From the NCBI GenBank assembly GCA_964471535.1, contig CAYYHA010000052.1, positions 1-21,310 of the forward strand: 21,310 nt of DNA, read 5' to 3'. A program made the translations under genes and the position numbers. Shown here in pieces: positions 1 through 7,233 of the stretch. The notes below the pieces were generated by a model that was not told the origin of the DNA, made no database searches, and saw nothing but the letters and a program-made list of their open reading frames with translations. The DNA comes from CAYYHA01 sp964471535 (GTDB taxonomy: Bacteria > Myxococcota > Myxococcia > SLRQ01). Within the stretch, counting starts at the first letter, position 1, and every line of letters begins with the position of its first letter.

Positions 1-1907
1 GGGAGCAGCAGCCGGCGCGGCAGCCGGTTTTTGGGCGGCGGGCTTGGCCGCGGCGGTTCCGCAACACCCGCATGGGGCGCCGCCGGAGTGTGCTCGCCGG
101 AGGGCTCCTCCGCAAGCTCGGGCGGCAGCACCGTCTCGTCGGTGGGGGGGCCATAGACGTCCGGGCTCCCGGGTCCCACGGAGGCGCGCTCCGGCGGCGT
201 GGTGCCCGCCCCGGGCGCGGGCAGCAGGACGTCCTCCGTCGTCGGGCCCGTGGAAGAAGGATCGGGGCCGGCCGCCGAGGTGGGCGTCTCGCCGAAAATC
301 GCCGCCGAGGGTGGGACCATCTCACCCGTCTCCCCGGTATCGTCGCCCCCGAGCAGCGGGGCCATCTCGGCGCCCACCCCCGATGCCTCGTCGTAGGGCT
401 CCACCGGTGGGAGTGTGCCGCCCATCGGGGCCTGCGCCGCCCCCGCATCCGCCGCTTCCGCCCGCAGACCCACCTGCGTGTCGGGCTCTTGCTCGCCCGG
501 TGCGCCGGGGCGCCGGGTCGGGGCAGGGGCGCTCCGCACGCCGGTATCCGCCTCGAGGAGCGCCGCGTCGTCGGAGTCGGCGCCGATCTCCGGAGGGACG
601 ACGGTGGTCTGGGTGATTTCCGCACCGCCGAGAGAGGCGGCCAGCTCTGCGGCAGGCAGCGTCACCGTGGGGCCCTCGGCGCTCGAGGCGCCGGGGTTGG
701 TGGGGGGCTGGTAGGCCTTCTCGCTCACGATGATCGAAGGGGCGACCAGCTCCTGGTACAGGCGGGCGAAGGCCGCCTTGTGACTCTCCGCATCGAAGAG
801 GGTCTTGGCCGAGCGCCGCGCCTCGGCACCCATGCGGGCCCGAAGCCCGGGGTCCTTCGCGAGGGTGACCATGCACTCGGCCATCGCCTCCTCGTCGGTG
901 GGGCGGTACAGGAGCCCCGTCACGTTCGGCTCGACCATCGCCCGGACGATGGGTAGGTCGGTGGCGATCACCGGTCGCCCCGCGGCCAGGTACTCGGCGA
1001 TCTTCACCGGTGCGTAGCCCATGGTGCTGTTGCGATCCCCCTTCTCCAAGGGGGCCAGGCCCACGTCGCTCTCGGCTAGGACCTCGGGGACGTCCTCATG
1101 GGGGATCGGGGGCTCGATGGTGACCTTCCCCTTGAGCCCGAACTCCCGCACCATGTCCTGGAGCTGCTTGCGCCAGGACCCCTGCGTCGGTCCGATGATG
1201 CGACAGCGTAGGTCGATCTGCCGCGCCGCGATCCGTAGCCCGAAGAGCAGGCTCGGCAGGCCCTGCCAGCTCGCATGGCTGCCCAGGTAGACGAAACGGC
1301 AGGGCTCGCCCCGAGGGACCTCGGGGGTGGCGAAGGTATCGAGGTCGACCATCGCCCCGACCATGCGAATGCGGTCCCGTGGAACCCCCAGCGAGGCGAT
1401 GTATTCGACCGTGACCTCGTTTGTCGCGATGACGATGTCGCTGTTCATCAGGCAGAAGATCTCCTGGCGACGGATCTTCGTCAGGAAGCGACGATCGCTC
1501 TCGAGCTGCGGGTCCGTGTACCGCAGCTCGACGGAAGGGAAGGCGCGCGCCTCGTAGATGAGCTTGTATCCCCCTTGCGGGCGCAGCTCGCACGCCGCAA
1601 ATCCCCCATAGGGATCGGTGAAGTGGATCGCCTCGTACTCCTCGCTCTGCAGCTGGCGGCGCACCGCCCGGTCGAAGGCCTCCACCCGCGTGCGCAGGTC
1701 GCCGGTTCCGACGGGGACCCGGAGCAGCCGCGCGCCGCGGTAGCGTTCGATGTGCGCGTGCTCTGGCGTCTTCACCGCCAGCGCGTCGACGTCGAAGTAG
1801 GGGGTGAGCCCTTCCAGGATGAGGGTGGTGCGGGCGCTGCTCCCGGTCGGGTCGGGAACCACGTCGAAGGTCACCAAGAGGACCTTGCTAAGGGCATCCT
1901 GGGGCAT
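1..1907 (-). CDS. GT4-type glycosyltransferase with long disordered C-terminal tail (3' end beyond window)
   Basis: Reading the minus strand from the ATG at 1907 gives 635 codons with no stop before the left edge. Residues 1 to about 395 look like a GT-B glycosyltransferase of family GT4. The N-terminal lobe begins KVLLVTFDVVPDPTGSSAR. The C-terminal lobe has FVYLGSHASWQGLPSLL and the donor-binding signature PVKIAEYLAAGRPVIATD, with the nucleotide-sugar-contacting Glu at about residue 305. Such enzymes transfer a sugar from a nucleotide donor during polysaccharide or glycolipid synthesis; the acceptor cannot be told. After about residue 395 the protein becomes a low-complexity Pro/Ala/Gly/Glu/Thr tail of at least 240 residues, unusual for a GT4 enzyme. 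The last visible codons (PPPKNRLPRRLLL) could lead into a membrane segment, but in the last 60 bases another frame reads as an Ala/Pro/Lys-rich tail, so the extreme end is uncertain. No Shine-Dalgarno precedes the start. The PH-like gene at 2018 is divergent. Confidence 0.85.
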   Translation of the reverse strand, partial: MPQDALSKVLLVTFDVVPDPTGSSARTTLILEGLTPYFDVDALAVKTPEHAHIERYRGARLLRVPVGTGDLRTRVEAFDRAVRRQLQSEEYEAIHFTDPYGGFAACELRPQGGYKLIYEARAFPSVELRYTDPQLESDRRFLTKIRRQEIFCLMNSDIVIATNEVTVEYIASLGVPRDRIRMVGAMVDLDTFATPEVPRGEPCRFVYLGSHASWQGLPSLLFGLRIAARQIDLRCRIIGPTQGSWRKQLQDMVREFGLKGKVTIEPPIPHEDVPEVLAESDVGLAPLEKGDRNSTMGYAPVKIAEYLAAGRPVIATDLPIVRAMVEPNVTGLLYRPTDEEAMAECMVTLAKDPGLRARMGAEARRSAKTLFDAESHKAAFARLYQELVAPSIIVSEKAYQPPTNPGASSAEGPTVTLPAAELAASLGGAEITQTTVVPPEIGADSDDAALLEADTGVRSAPAPTRRPGAPGEQEPDTQVGLRAEAADAGAAQAPMGGTLPPVEPYDEASGVGAEMAPLLGGDDTGETGEMVPPSAAIFGETPTSAAGPDPSSTGPTTEDVLLPAPGAGTTPPERASVGPGSPDVYGPPTDETVLPPELAEEPSGEHTPAAPHAGVAEPPRPSPPPKNRLPRRLLL

Positions 1908-1934
1908 GGTCGAGGACGGGTAGGAGGCCCTTGG

Positions 1935-1963
1935 AGGATACCCGCGGCGCAGGGCCGCTCCAA
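1935..1963 (-). promoter_or_regulatory. Candidate promoter of the glycosyltransferase gene
   Basis: On the minus strand TTGGAG (1963-1958) and TATCCT (1940-1935) are separated by exactly 17 bases, a sigma-70-like arrangement. The predicted transcript would carry a leader of about 20 bases without a Shine-Dalgarno motif before the ATG at 1907. The assignment rests on motif spacing only. Confidence 0.35.
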
Positions 1964-1980
1964 GGTGCGCGTGGGCCGCT

Positions 1981-2009
1981 TTGCAGCCGATGGCGGCGGT
2001 CTCTATAAT
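1981..2009 (+). promoter_or_regulatory. Promoter with perfect TATAAT box directly before the PH-like gene
   Basis: TTGCAG (1981-1986), a 17-base spacer and a consensus TATAAT (2004-2009) lie immediately upstream of the ATG at 2018. In DNA this GC-rich an exact TATAAT is notable. Only 8 bases separate the -10 box from the start codon, so transcription should begin at or within 1-2 bases of the ATG, giving a leaderless message. The GAGGAGG at 2011-2017 touches the ATG and is too close to act as a normal ribosome binding site. Confidence 0.6.
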
Positions 2010-2017
2010 CGAGGAGG

Positions 2018-2452
2018 ATGGGCCGAGAGGATACCTATGCCTTCCGCCTCCGCCCCCTGTTGAAGTGGATCGTCGCCGGGGCTGCGCAGCTGTGGCTCTT
2101 CATCTTGGCGCTGCTCCTCTGGCAGGGGGAGGCCATCCCCGTGCACACCTACCTCTCCGCGCTCTTCTTCGTGGCGCTCTTCACCGCCGTGTTCGTCTTC
2201 TACAGCGGCCTGACCATCAGCGTGGATCGCTACGGTGTCACCTATCGGGGGCTCTTCTCCTTTCGCACCTACCCCTTCGATTCGATCCTGAAGATGGAGG
2301 TCCACGACGGGCTCTCGGGACGCAGCTACGACGTGTTCACCAAGCGGGGGATGCTGCATTTCAGCAGCTTCATCCAGGACCATGCGCGGCTCTTCGACCT
2401 CATCGCCGACCGCGCAGACCTCAAGCGTCGTGGCCGCATCGTGGGCGTCTGA
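2018..2452 (+). CDS. Small membrane protein with two helices and a PH-like domain
   Basis: The 144-residue product has two hydrophobic segments at about residues 15-35 and 43-63, joined by a short loop. A soluble region of about 70 residues follows, starting near ISVDRYGVTYRGLFSF and rich in short beta-strand patterns (YPFDSILKMEV, YDVFTKRGMLHF), then a helix-like end (FIQDHARLFDLIADRA). This two-helix plus beta-rich layout resembles bacterial PH-like (bPH/YdbT-type) membrane proteins, which have no well-defined biochemical role. The start at 2018 is chosen because it is the first ATG after the TATAAT promoter and the protein looks complete from there. It is monocistronic: the next gene is convergent and the previous one divergent. 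Membrane topology is seen clearly; the PH-like assignment is by pattern only. Confidence 0.75.
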   Translation: MGREDTYAFRLRPLLKWIVAGAAQLWLFILALLLWQGEAIPVHTYLSALFFVALFTAVFVFYSGLTISVDRYGVTYRGLFSFRTYPFDSILKMEVHDGLSGRSYDVFTKRGMLHFSSFIQDHARLFDLIADRADLKRRGRIVGV

Positions 2453-2484
2453 AGCGGCGCCGTAGCGCGGCGGCGGGTGGGGCC

Positions 2485-2500
2485 CCGGGGGCTTGCCCGG
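2485..2500. terminator. GC hairpin between two convergent genes
   Basis: CCGGG (2485-2489) and CCCGG (2496-2500) can pair around a 6-base loop in the 52-base gap between the convergent stops at 2452 and 2505. There is no T-tract on either side, so a factor-independent terminator is only suggested by position and symmetry. Confidence 0.3.
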
Positions 2501-2504
2501 TGGG

Positions 2505-3245
2505 TCACGCAAGGAGCGCCGCGAGGGCAGCGGCACCCCCCGCGAGGCTGACCAGCACGGCGGCTGCGACGAGGCGGCCGTCCTCTCGTGGCGGCGCCGA
2601 TGCCTCGGGAGTGGGGGGCGGGCAGTCGAGGTAGCGCAGCCAGGTTCGCCCCAGGCCGATCTCGTCTCCGTGGCGGAGGCGCCGCCGCCGCCGGCCCACC
2701 CGGCGGCGCCCCGCGCCGCGGCGGGTGAGGCGGGTGCCGTGGGTGGAGCCTAGGTCGCGTACGAAGGTCCCATCGGCTTCGACTTCGAGGAGGGCGTGGA
2801 GCCGGCTCACCGTGGGATCGACGATCACCACCTCGGCTTCCAGCCCTCGGCCCAAGCGATGGGCACCTTCGGCGAGGGGCCAGCGCCGTCCCGCGCCGGG
2901 TCCGTCGAGGACCACCAGGCGGGGCCCGAGGGGCAGCTCGCACAGGAAGTCGGCCGCAAGCGCGCTCCGCGCGAGGGTGCGCGTGCCGCCGGAGAGGCGT
3001 GTCCCAGGGAGCTCGAGGAGGACTCGCCGCCCCGCGTAGCTCACCGTATCCCCGTCGAGGAGCACCCGCCGTCCGGCGGTGACCGGCCGGCCGTTGACCC
3101 GCAGCGCGCCGGCTAGGACCTGGGGGACCTCGATCAGCAGGTCGCCACAGAGGGCGTCCACGGGCACCGCCTCGGGGAGGCGGAGCGCCGCCCGCAGGGC
3201 GCGTGCCGCCTCCTCGCCGCTCGTTCCCCGAACCGTCTCCACCAT
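2505..3245 (-). CDS. FHA-domain protein with C-terminal membrane anchor
   Basis: The 246-residue product has a well-formed FHA domain at about residues 107-208. It keeps the Gly-Arg-Gly turn (HRLGRGLEAE), the SRLHA phosphothreonine-binding motif, DLGSTHGT, and a Gly-Asp near the end (LRHGDEIGLG). FHA domains bind phosphothreonine peptides in Ser/Thr kinase signalling. The last 22 residues (from LVAAAVLVSLAGG) form a single hydrophobic helix, so the FHA domain should face the cytoplasm on a tail anchor. Residues about 35-80 (ALRVNGRPV, then LLDGDTVSYAG) look like the C-terminal half of a second, degenerate FHA fold. A basic Arg-rich stretch (RRRVGRRRRRLRHG) interrupts the domain near its end. 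The ATG at 3245 is the first sensible start, since upstream codons do not look coding. The gene is divergent from the lipoprotein gene at 3390. Confidence 0.85.
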   Translation of the reverse strand: MVETVRGTSGEEAARALRAALRLPEAVPVDALCGDLLIEVPQVLAGALRVNGRPVTAGRRVLLDGDTVSYAGRRVLLELPGTRLSGGTRTLARSALAADFLCELPLGPRLVVLDGPGAGRRWPLAEGAHRLGRGLEAEVVIVDPTVSRLHALLEVEADGTFVRDLGSTHGTRLTRRGAGRRRVGRRRRRLRHGDEIGLGRTWLRYLDCPPPTPEASAPPREDGRLVAAAVLVSLAGGAAALAALLA

Positions 3246-3309
3246 GGGTCCGTGGCTGAGCAAGCCCGAGGCCAGGGCCCAAGGGTGCGAAATCTCTGAT
3301 TCTGTCCCC

Positions 3310-3321
3310 GACGGCGCCGTC
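3310..3321. promoter_or_regulatory. Perfect 12-bp palindrome centred in a divergent promoter region
   Basis: GACGGCGCCGTC is a perfect 12-base palindrome whose centre lies within two bases of the midpoint between the divergent start codons at 3245 (minus) and 3390 (plus). Position and symmetry suggest an operator for a dimeric regulator acting on both genes. A CG-rich palindrome of this length can also occur by chance in such DNA. Confidence 0.35.
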
Positions 3322-3389
3322 CGAGGCTCGGGCACTCGGTCGGATCTCGGCCCCTTTTCTCCCGCCGCCACCTCGGCTACCGAAGATCC

Positions 3390-4697
3390 ATGCCCCGTCT
3401 TTCCCGCAGCGCTCGGCTGGCCGGTGCGAGGGCCTGCCTGCTCCTTCTCGCCGTGGGTGCGGCGCCCCTTGGCTGCCGCGATCCCCACGCCGGCCCCCCA
3501 CCGCGTGCGCTGAGCCCGGCGCAGCGGCAGCAGGTGCGCGAGAACACCCTCTCCTCGATGCCCACGCCCCTCTTTCGGCCACCCGTGGAGCCGGTCACCC
3601 TCGGCGGCGGGGCGGTCCGCTACCTCGGCTTCGACGCGGCGCCCCTGCCGGCGCGCCGCGGCGAGCCCCTGCACATCGTCCACTACTGGAAGGCGGAGCG
3701 GCCCTTGGAGCGCGATTGGAAGGTCTTCGTTCATGCGGGCGAGAGCGGCTCCATCCTCGACGGCGACCACCACCCCGTGGGCGGCCTGTGGCCCACCTCC
3801 CGGTGGCGTCCCGGTGAGATCTACCGCGACGCCCACACGGTGCGGGTTCCCGCGGCGTGGCCGCAGGCAACGCTCCCCCTCTACGTGGGCCTCTACCGCT
3901 ACGATGACCGCCTGCCCGTCGACCAGCGCCAGGCACAGGATGGCAAGAACCGCATTCGAGCGGGGGCGGTGCCCCTGTCCGGCGGTGCGCTCCCGGTGCC
4001 CGAGTACCGCGCGCCCCGCACCTACGAAGTGATGCAAATCGACGGGAAGCTCAGCGAAGCGGCATGGGGAAGCGCGCCGGTGGCGCGCCTCGTCCGCAGC
4101 GACGGGCGAGGGCGGCCCACCCGGCGCACCGAGGCGAAGCTCCTCTGGGACGACGCCCGCCTCTACGTCGCCTTCGTTGCCGAGGATCCCGATGTCTTCT
4201 CCACCTTCGAGGCCGACGACGACCCCCTCTACGAGCAGGAGGTCGTCGAGATCTTCATCGACGCCGACGGAAACGGTCGCACGTACAACGAGCTGCAGGT
4301 GGCGCCCTCCGGCCACATCTTCGATGCCTCCTTCGTGGCGCCGCGCCAGGGCATGGACCTCGGCTGGTCGAGCGGGATGGAGGCGGCGGTCGAGGTGGAC
4401 GGCACCTTGAACGACGCATCGGACACCGACCGCGGCTGGACGGTGGAGATCGCCATCCCCTTCGATCGTCTCACGGCGGTGCCGCACCGGCCGCCCCAAG
4501 CGGGAGAGGTCTGGCGCTTCAACCTCTACCGCCTCGAGCACCTCGATCGAAAACGGGTGGAGGGGCAGTCCCTGAGCCCTCCCGTGCTGCCCGATTTCCA
4601 TCGGCCGGAACGCTTCGCGCGGCTGCGCTTCGTCGACGAGGGCGGCTCCCGCGGGCACGCGGCGGCGCGTGGTGCCGCAGGTGCGACCACACCTTGA
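3390..4697 (+). CDS. Lipoprotein-like protein with CBM9/DOMON-like domain
   Basis: The 435-residue product starts with a basic, then hydrophobic signal (ACLLLLAVGAAPLGC). Cys29 could be lipidated, though the lipobox is imperfect because Pro sits at -3. Residues about 40-205 form a beta-rich region (LHIVHYWKAERPLERDWKVF, HHPVGGLWPTSRWRPGEIYR, LYVGLYRYDDRLP). A similar pattern occurs in the periplasmic parts of some membrane glycosyltransferases. Residues about 210-420 match the family 9 carbohydrate-binding or DOMON-like fold: MQIDGKLSEAAWGSA, then TEAKLLWDDARLYVAFVAED, EVVEIFIDADGNG, YNELQVAPSGHIFD, and RGWTVEIAIPFDRL. This fold binds sugars or, in other branches, redox cofactors; no haem ligand pattern is evident. 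The likely role is an envelope carbohydrate-binding protein, and the ligand is unknown. The last 179 bases overlap the 3' end of comEC on the other strand. Confidence 0.8.
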   Translation: MPRLSRSARLAGARACLLLLAVGAAPLGCRDPHAGPPPRALSPAQRQQVRENTLSSMPTPLFRPPVEPVTLGGGAVRYLGFDAAPLPARRGEPLHIVHYWKAERPLERDWKVFVHAGESGSILDGDHHPVGGLWPTSRWRPGEIYRDAHTVRVPAAWPQATLPLYVGLYRYDDRLPVDQRQAQDGKNRIRAGAVPLSGGALPVPEYRAPRTYEVMQIDGKLSEAAWGSAPVARLVRSDGRGRPTRRTEAKLLWDDARLYVAFVAEDPDVFSTFEADDDPLYEQEVVEIFIDADGNGRTYNELQVAPSGHIFDASFVAPRQGMDLGWSSGMEAAVEVDGTLNDASDTDRGWTVEIAIPFDRLTAVPHRPPQAGEVWRFNLYRLEHLDRKRVEGQSLSPPVLPDFHRPERFARLRFVDEGGSRGHAAARGAAGATTP

Positions 4698-6759
4698 GGC
4701 GTCGCCCGTCGCTCCACACGTGCACCGCCCCGTCCCGGTCCGTGCGCCACGTGACTGCGGCGGCGGCGCGCCACCGCGCTTCCACCTCGGGTGCCGGGAA
4801 GGGGAAGCGCCGCCCGCCATCGCTCGAGAAGATGACGTGGTGGGCCCCGGTGGCCAGGACGAAGGCGGGGGTCGAGGAGGTGGCGCTGCCGTGGTGCGGT
4901 GCCTTCACCACCGTCGCATCGAGCCCGCCGGCATCGAGCAAGGCCCGCTCGGTCCCGGCCTCGATGTCGCCGGTGAGGAGAACGGCGTGTGCGCCGAGTG
5001 CGAGGCGCAGCACCACGCTGTCGTCGTTCAGGTGACGCAGGGGGTTCGGCGCCTCGGGCCACAGGCAGCGCACCGTGACCGGTGCGAGATCGGGAAGGGG
5101 GTCGCGACAGGCCTGTCGGATCGGGACGGAGGTCCCCGCGAGCAACGCCTCCCACCGCGGCCCCCCGCGGCGGCCCGGATGGTAGATCGCTTCGACCGGA
5201 AAGCTTCGCAGCACCGCGGGCAAGGCGCCGAAGTGATCCGGATGGGCGTGGGTGATCACGACGGCGCGCAGTCGCCGGACGCCGAGCGCGCGCAGGGCGG
5301 GCACGACGATCCGTTCCCCCACCGTGTCGTCACCCCACGCCGATCCACCGGTGTCGACCAGGAGATCCCCAGCCGGGGTGCGCACGACCACCGCGTCCCC
5401 ATGTCCCACGTCGAGGAAGGTGACGGCGAGGGGTGCGGGCGGGGGTGGCGCGGGCAGCGAGGTGCCCAGGAGGAGGCCGACGGCGGCGGCGGCGCCGGCA
5501 AGGCGGATGCCGCGTCGGGCGGAGCCGAGCGAGACGAGGAAGATGCCCGTGGAGGCGAGCACCACCCAGGCGGCAGGGCGTGGTACGCCGAGGGCGGCAA
5601 GGGGGAGGGCCGCGGCCTGGTGGGCGAGGGCCGCGAGGGCGGAGGCGCCCCGTCCTGCCAAGCTCCACAGGAACGGCACCGGCAGACCGGCGGCGGAGAG
5701 CACGGTCGCGGGCAGGACCACGAGGAGGAGCAGCGCGGTCAGGGGGACGGCGAGAAGGTTGCCGAGGACGCCGACGAGAGGGAGCCGCCCGAAGTACCAG
5801 GCGGAGAGGGGAGCAGTGGCGAGGCTTGCCACCAGGGTCGCCGAGACGAGGCGCCGGAGCCAGCCCGTGGGCGCCGGGGGCATCCGCAGGAGCGCGGCGG
5901 TGGCCACGGCCGAGAACTGAAAGCCCATGCGGTGGACGAGGCTGGGGTCGAGGACGAGCAGGAGCAGCACGGCGGCGGCGAGAAGGTGTAGGGGCACCAC
6001 GGGACGCAGGGCCAGGAGCCCGGCGGCACCGGCCAGGAGCATCCATCCGGCGCGCAGGGCGCTCGGCCCCGCCCCGGTCCAGGCGACACAGAGGGCGAGG
6101 CAGGGCAGGGCCACCGCGATCGCCACCTGCCGCCCCGCCCGCAGGCGCCGGAGCAGCTGAAGGAGGAGAAGCGCGAGGCCGGCCCCGACGAGGGAGAGGT
6201 GCAGGCCGGAGATGGCGAGGAGGTGGGCGAGCCCTGCGCGGGCGAAGTCCGCACGGGTGGCGGACGGGACGGCGCCGGATTCGCCGAGCGCCAGGGCGCG
6301 TAGCAGGCCGCGCACCGGGGGATCCGAATTGGCGGCAAGGAGTGCGGTCCGCACCAGGTCCCGACGCAGCGCCAGGCGACGGGCGAGGTCGTCGGGCCCG
6401 CTGCGCAGCCGAACGAGAGTGCGCCAGACCCCGAGGCCGGCAACGCCTTGGGCGTGGGCCCAGGCGCGGAGGTCCCTTCCACCGGGGTTCCGCGGCCCCT
6501 CGAGCTCCCAGAGCTCCACGCGGCCCACGACGAGGTCTCCCCGGCGGGGCGGGCGGAGCGGGGGGCGCCCGCGCAGGCGCAGGGTCCGCCCGTCCGGGAT
6601 CCGGACACGTGTCCAGAATCCGGTCTCGATGGGATCCACGCCCAGGACCCGAGCGCGGCAGCGCATCGTCCGGGGCAGAGGCGCGCCCGGACCGGCGAGG
6701 GGCCGATACCAGGCGAGGAGGCAGGTCAGACCGGCGAGGAGGGGCAGGAGACGGTGCAT
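4519..6759 (-). CDS. comEC: ComEC/Rec2-family DNA uptake channel
   Basis: The 746-residue product has the three-part ComEC architecture. An N-terminal region of two helices and an OB-like domain (RARVLGVDPIETGFWTRVRI) covers about residues 1-150. The polytopic Competence domain spans about residues 155-460, with LAHLLAISGLHLSLVGAGLA and FQFSAVATAALL. The metallo-beta-lactamase-like domain begins at FLDVGHGDAVVVRTPAGDLL and keeps DTGG, the THAHPDH metal motif, LLTGDIE and KAPHHGS. ComEC passes single-stranded DNA through the inner membrane during transformation. Its lactamase domain is thought to degrade the other strand; here the metal-ligand motif is intact. The ATG at 6759 gives a normal hydrophobic start, and codons above it do not look coding. 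The conserved part ends near 4669; the last 49 codons are Arg/Ala/Pro-rich and read antisense through the 3' end of the lipoprotein gene, so they are probably a run-on tail. No other competence gene is nearby. Confidence 0.92.
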   Translation of the reverse strand: MHRLLPLLAGLTCLLAWYRPLAGPGAPLPRTMRCRARVLGVDPIETGFWTRVRIPDGRTLRLRGRPPLRPPRRGDLVVGRVELWELEGPRNPGGRDLRAWAHAQGVAGLGVWRTLVRLRSGPDDLARRLALRRDLVRTALLAANSDPPVRGLLRALALGESGAVPSATRADFARAGLAHLLAISGLHLSLVGAGLALLLLQLLRRLRAGRQVAIAVALPCLALCVAWTGAGPSALRAGWMLLAGAAGLLALRPVVPLHLLAAAVLLLLVLDPSLVHRMGFQFSAVATAALLRMPPAPTGWLRRLVSATLVASLATAPLSAWYFGRLPLVGVLGNLLAVPLTALLLLVVLPATVLSAAGLPVPFLWSLAGRGASALAALAHQAAALPLAALGVPRPAAWVVLASTGIFLVSLGSARRGIRLAGAAAAVGLLLGTSLPAPPPPAPLAVTFLDVGHGDAVVVRTPAGDLLVDTGGSAWGDDTVGERIVVPALRALGVRRLRAVVITHAHPDHFGALPAVLRSFPVEAIYHPGRRGGPRWEALLAGTSVPIRQACRDPLPDLAPVTVRCLWPEAPNPLRHLNDDSVVLRLALGAHAVLLTGDIEAGTERALLDAGGLDATVVKAPHHGSATSSTPAFVLATGAHHVIFSSDGGRRFPFPAPEVEARWRAAAAVTWRTDRDGAVHVWSDGRRLKVWSHLRHHAPPRARGSRPRRRSAAARSVPADGNRAAREGSGTAPPPVFDRGARGGRG

Positions 6760-6963
6760 CGGACAGCCCGGGGGAATCGAGGGCGGCGCGGCGATGTTGC
6801 AAGCGCGGGTCCGCCCCGCCGGGTTCACCGACCGAAGTGGCAGCCAGGGGCCGTGGTGTCGGGGGCGGGCCGGCGAGGACGCCGGGGGCCGGCACCCGTT
6901 CGGGACGCATACGTGGGTGGTGCTGCTCAGCCCGGACCGCTCGGGCCCCACCGGCCGTCACCC

Positions 6964-6993
6964 TTGCCCAGGAATGATGCACCGTGTTAAACT
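6964..6993 (+). promoter_or_regulatory. Candidate promoter for cdnL leader transcript
   Basis: TTGCCC (6964-6969) and TAAACT (6988-6993) are 18 bases apart. TAAACT matches the -10 consensus at 4 of 6 positions and sits in one of the few AT-rich spots in the region. Transcription would start near 7000, right before the tandem 15-base repeat. Another promoter closer to cdnL cannot be excluded. Confidence 0.4.
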
Positions 6994-7002
6994 ACGCGCC
7001 TC

Positions 7003-7032
7003 GTTTTCATCGACATCGTGTTCATCGACATC
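7003..7032 (+). repeat. Tandem 15-bp direct repeat at the start of the cdnL leader
   Basis: GTTTTCATCGACATC (7003-7017) is followed directly by GTGTTCATCGACATC (7018-7032), identical at 14 of 15 positions. The copies lie just downstream of the predicted start site near 7000. Two in-phase copies about 1.5 helical turns apart could be protein binding sites, or paired RNA motifs in the leader. There is no third copy. Confidence 0.75.
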
Positions 7033-7185
7033 CTGGGTCCAGGAACGCGTGGGTCCCGCCACCCGGGGCGCTCGCCCGCGGGCCGGTTGCCGCGCGGCAG
7101 GCGGCCACAGAGCCACCGGTCCCATCGCCCCCCGCCCCAGACCGCAGTCTCCTAGGGCCAGTTGCCGCATGGACATTCGTCATCA

Positions 7186-7233
7186 GGCCATTTGTTACAT
7201 GGCCGCTCGCTACATCGCCATGGGCTGCATGGC
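7186..7233 (+). other. Two neighbouring perfect hairpins in the cdnL leader
   Basis: GGCCAT (7186-7191) pairs perfectly with ATGGCC (7199-7204) around a 7-base loop TTGTTAC. Thirteen bases on, GCCATG (7217-7222) pairs with CATGGC (7228-7233) around GGCTG. The stems share the ATGG/CCAT core, so alternative pairing between arms of the two hairpins is possible, as in switching leaders or small RNAs. No T-tract follows, so they do not look like terminators. I do not recognise a known riboswitch or RNA family. Confidence 0.5.

Noticed and set aside
2505..4820. A very long minus-strand open frame covering the FHA gene and the opposite strand of the lipoprotein gene
   Set aside because: Only the part below 3245 encodes the FHA protein; above it the frame is antisense to a well-supported CBM9-like gene and lacks protein-like features. 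Long open antisense frames are expected at this GC content.
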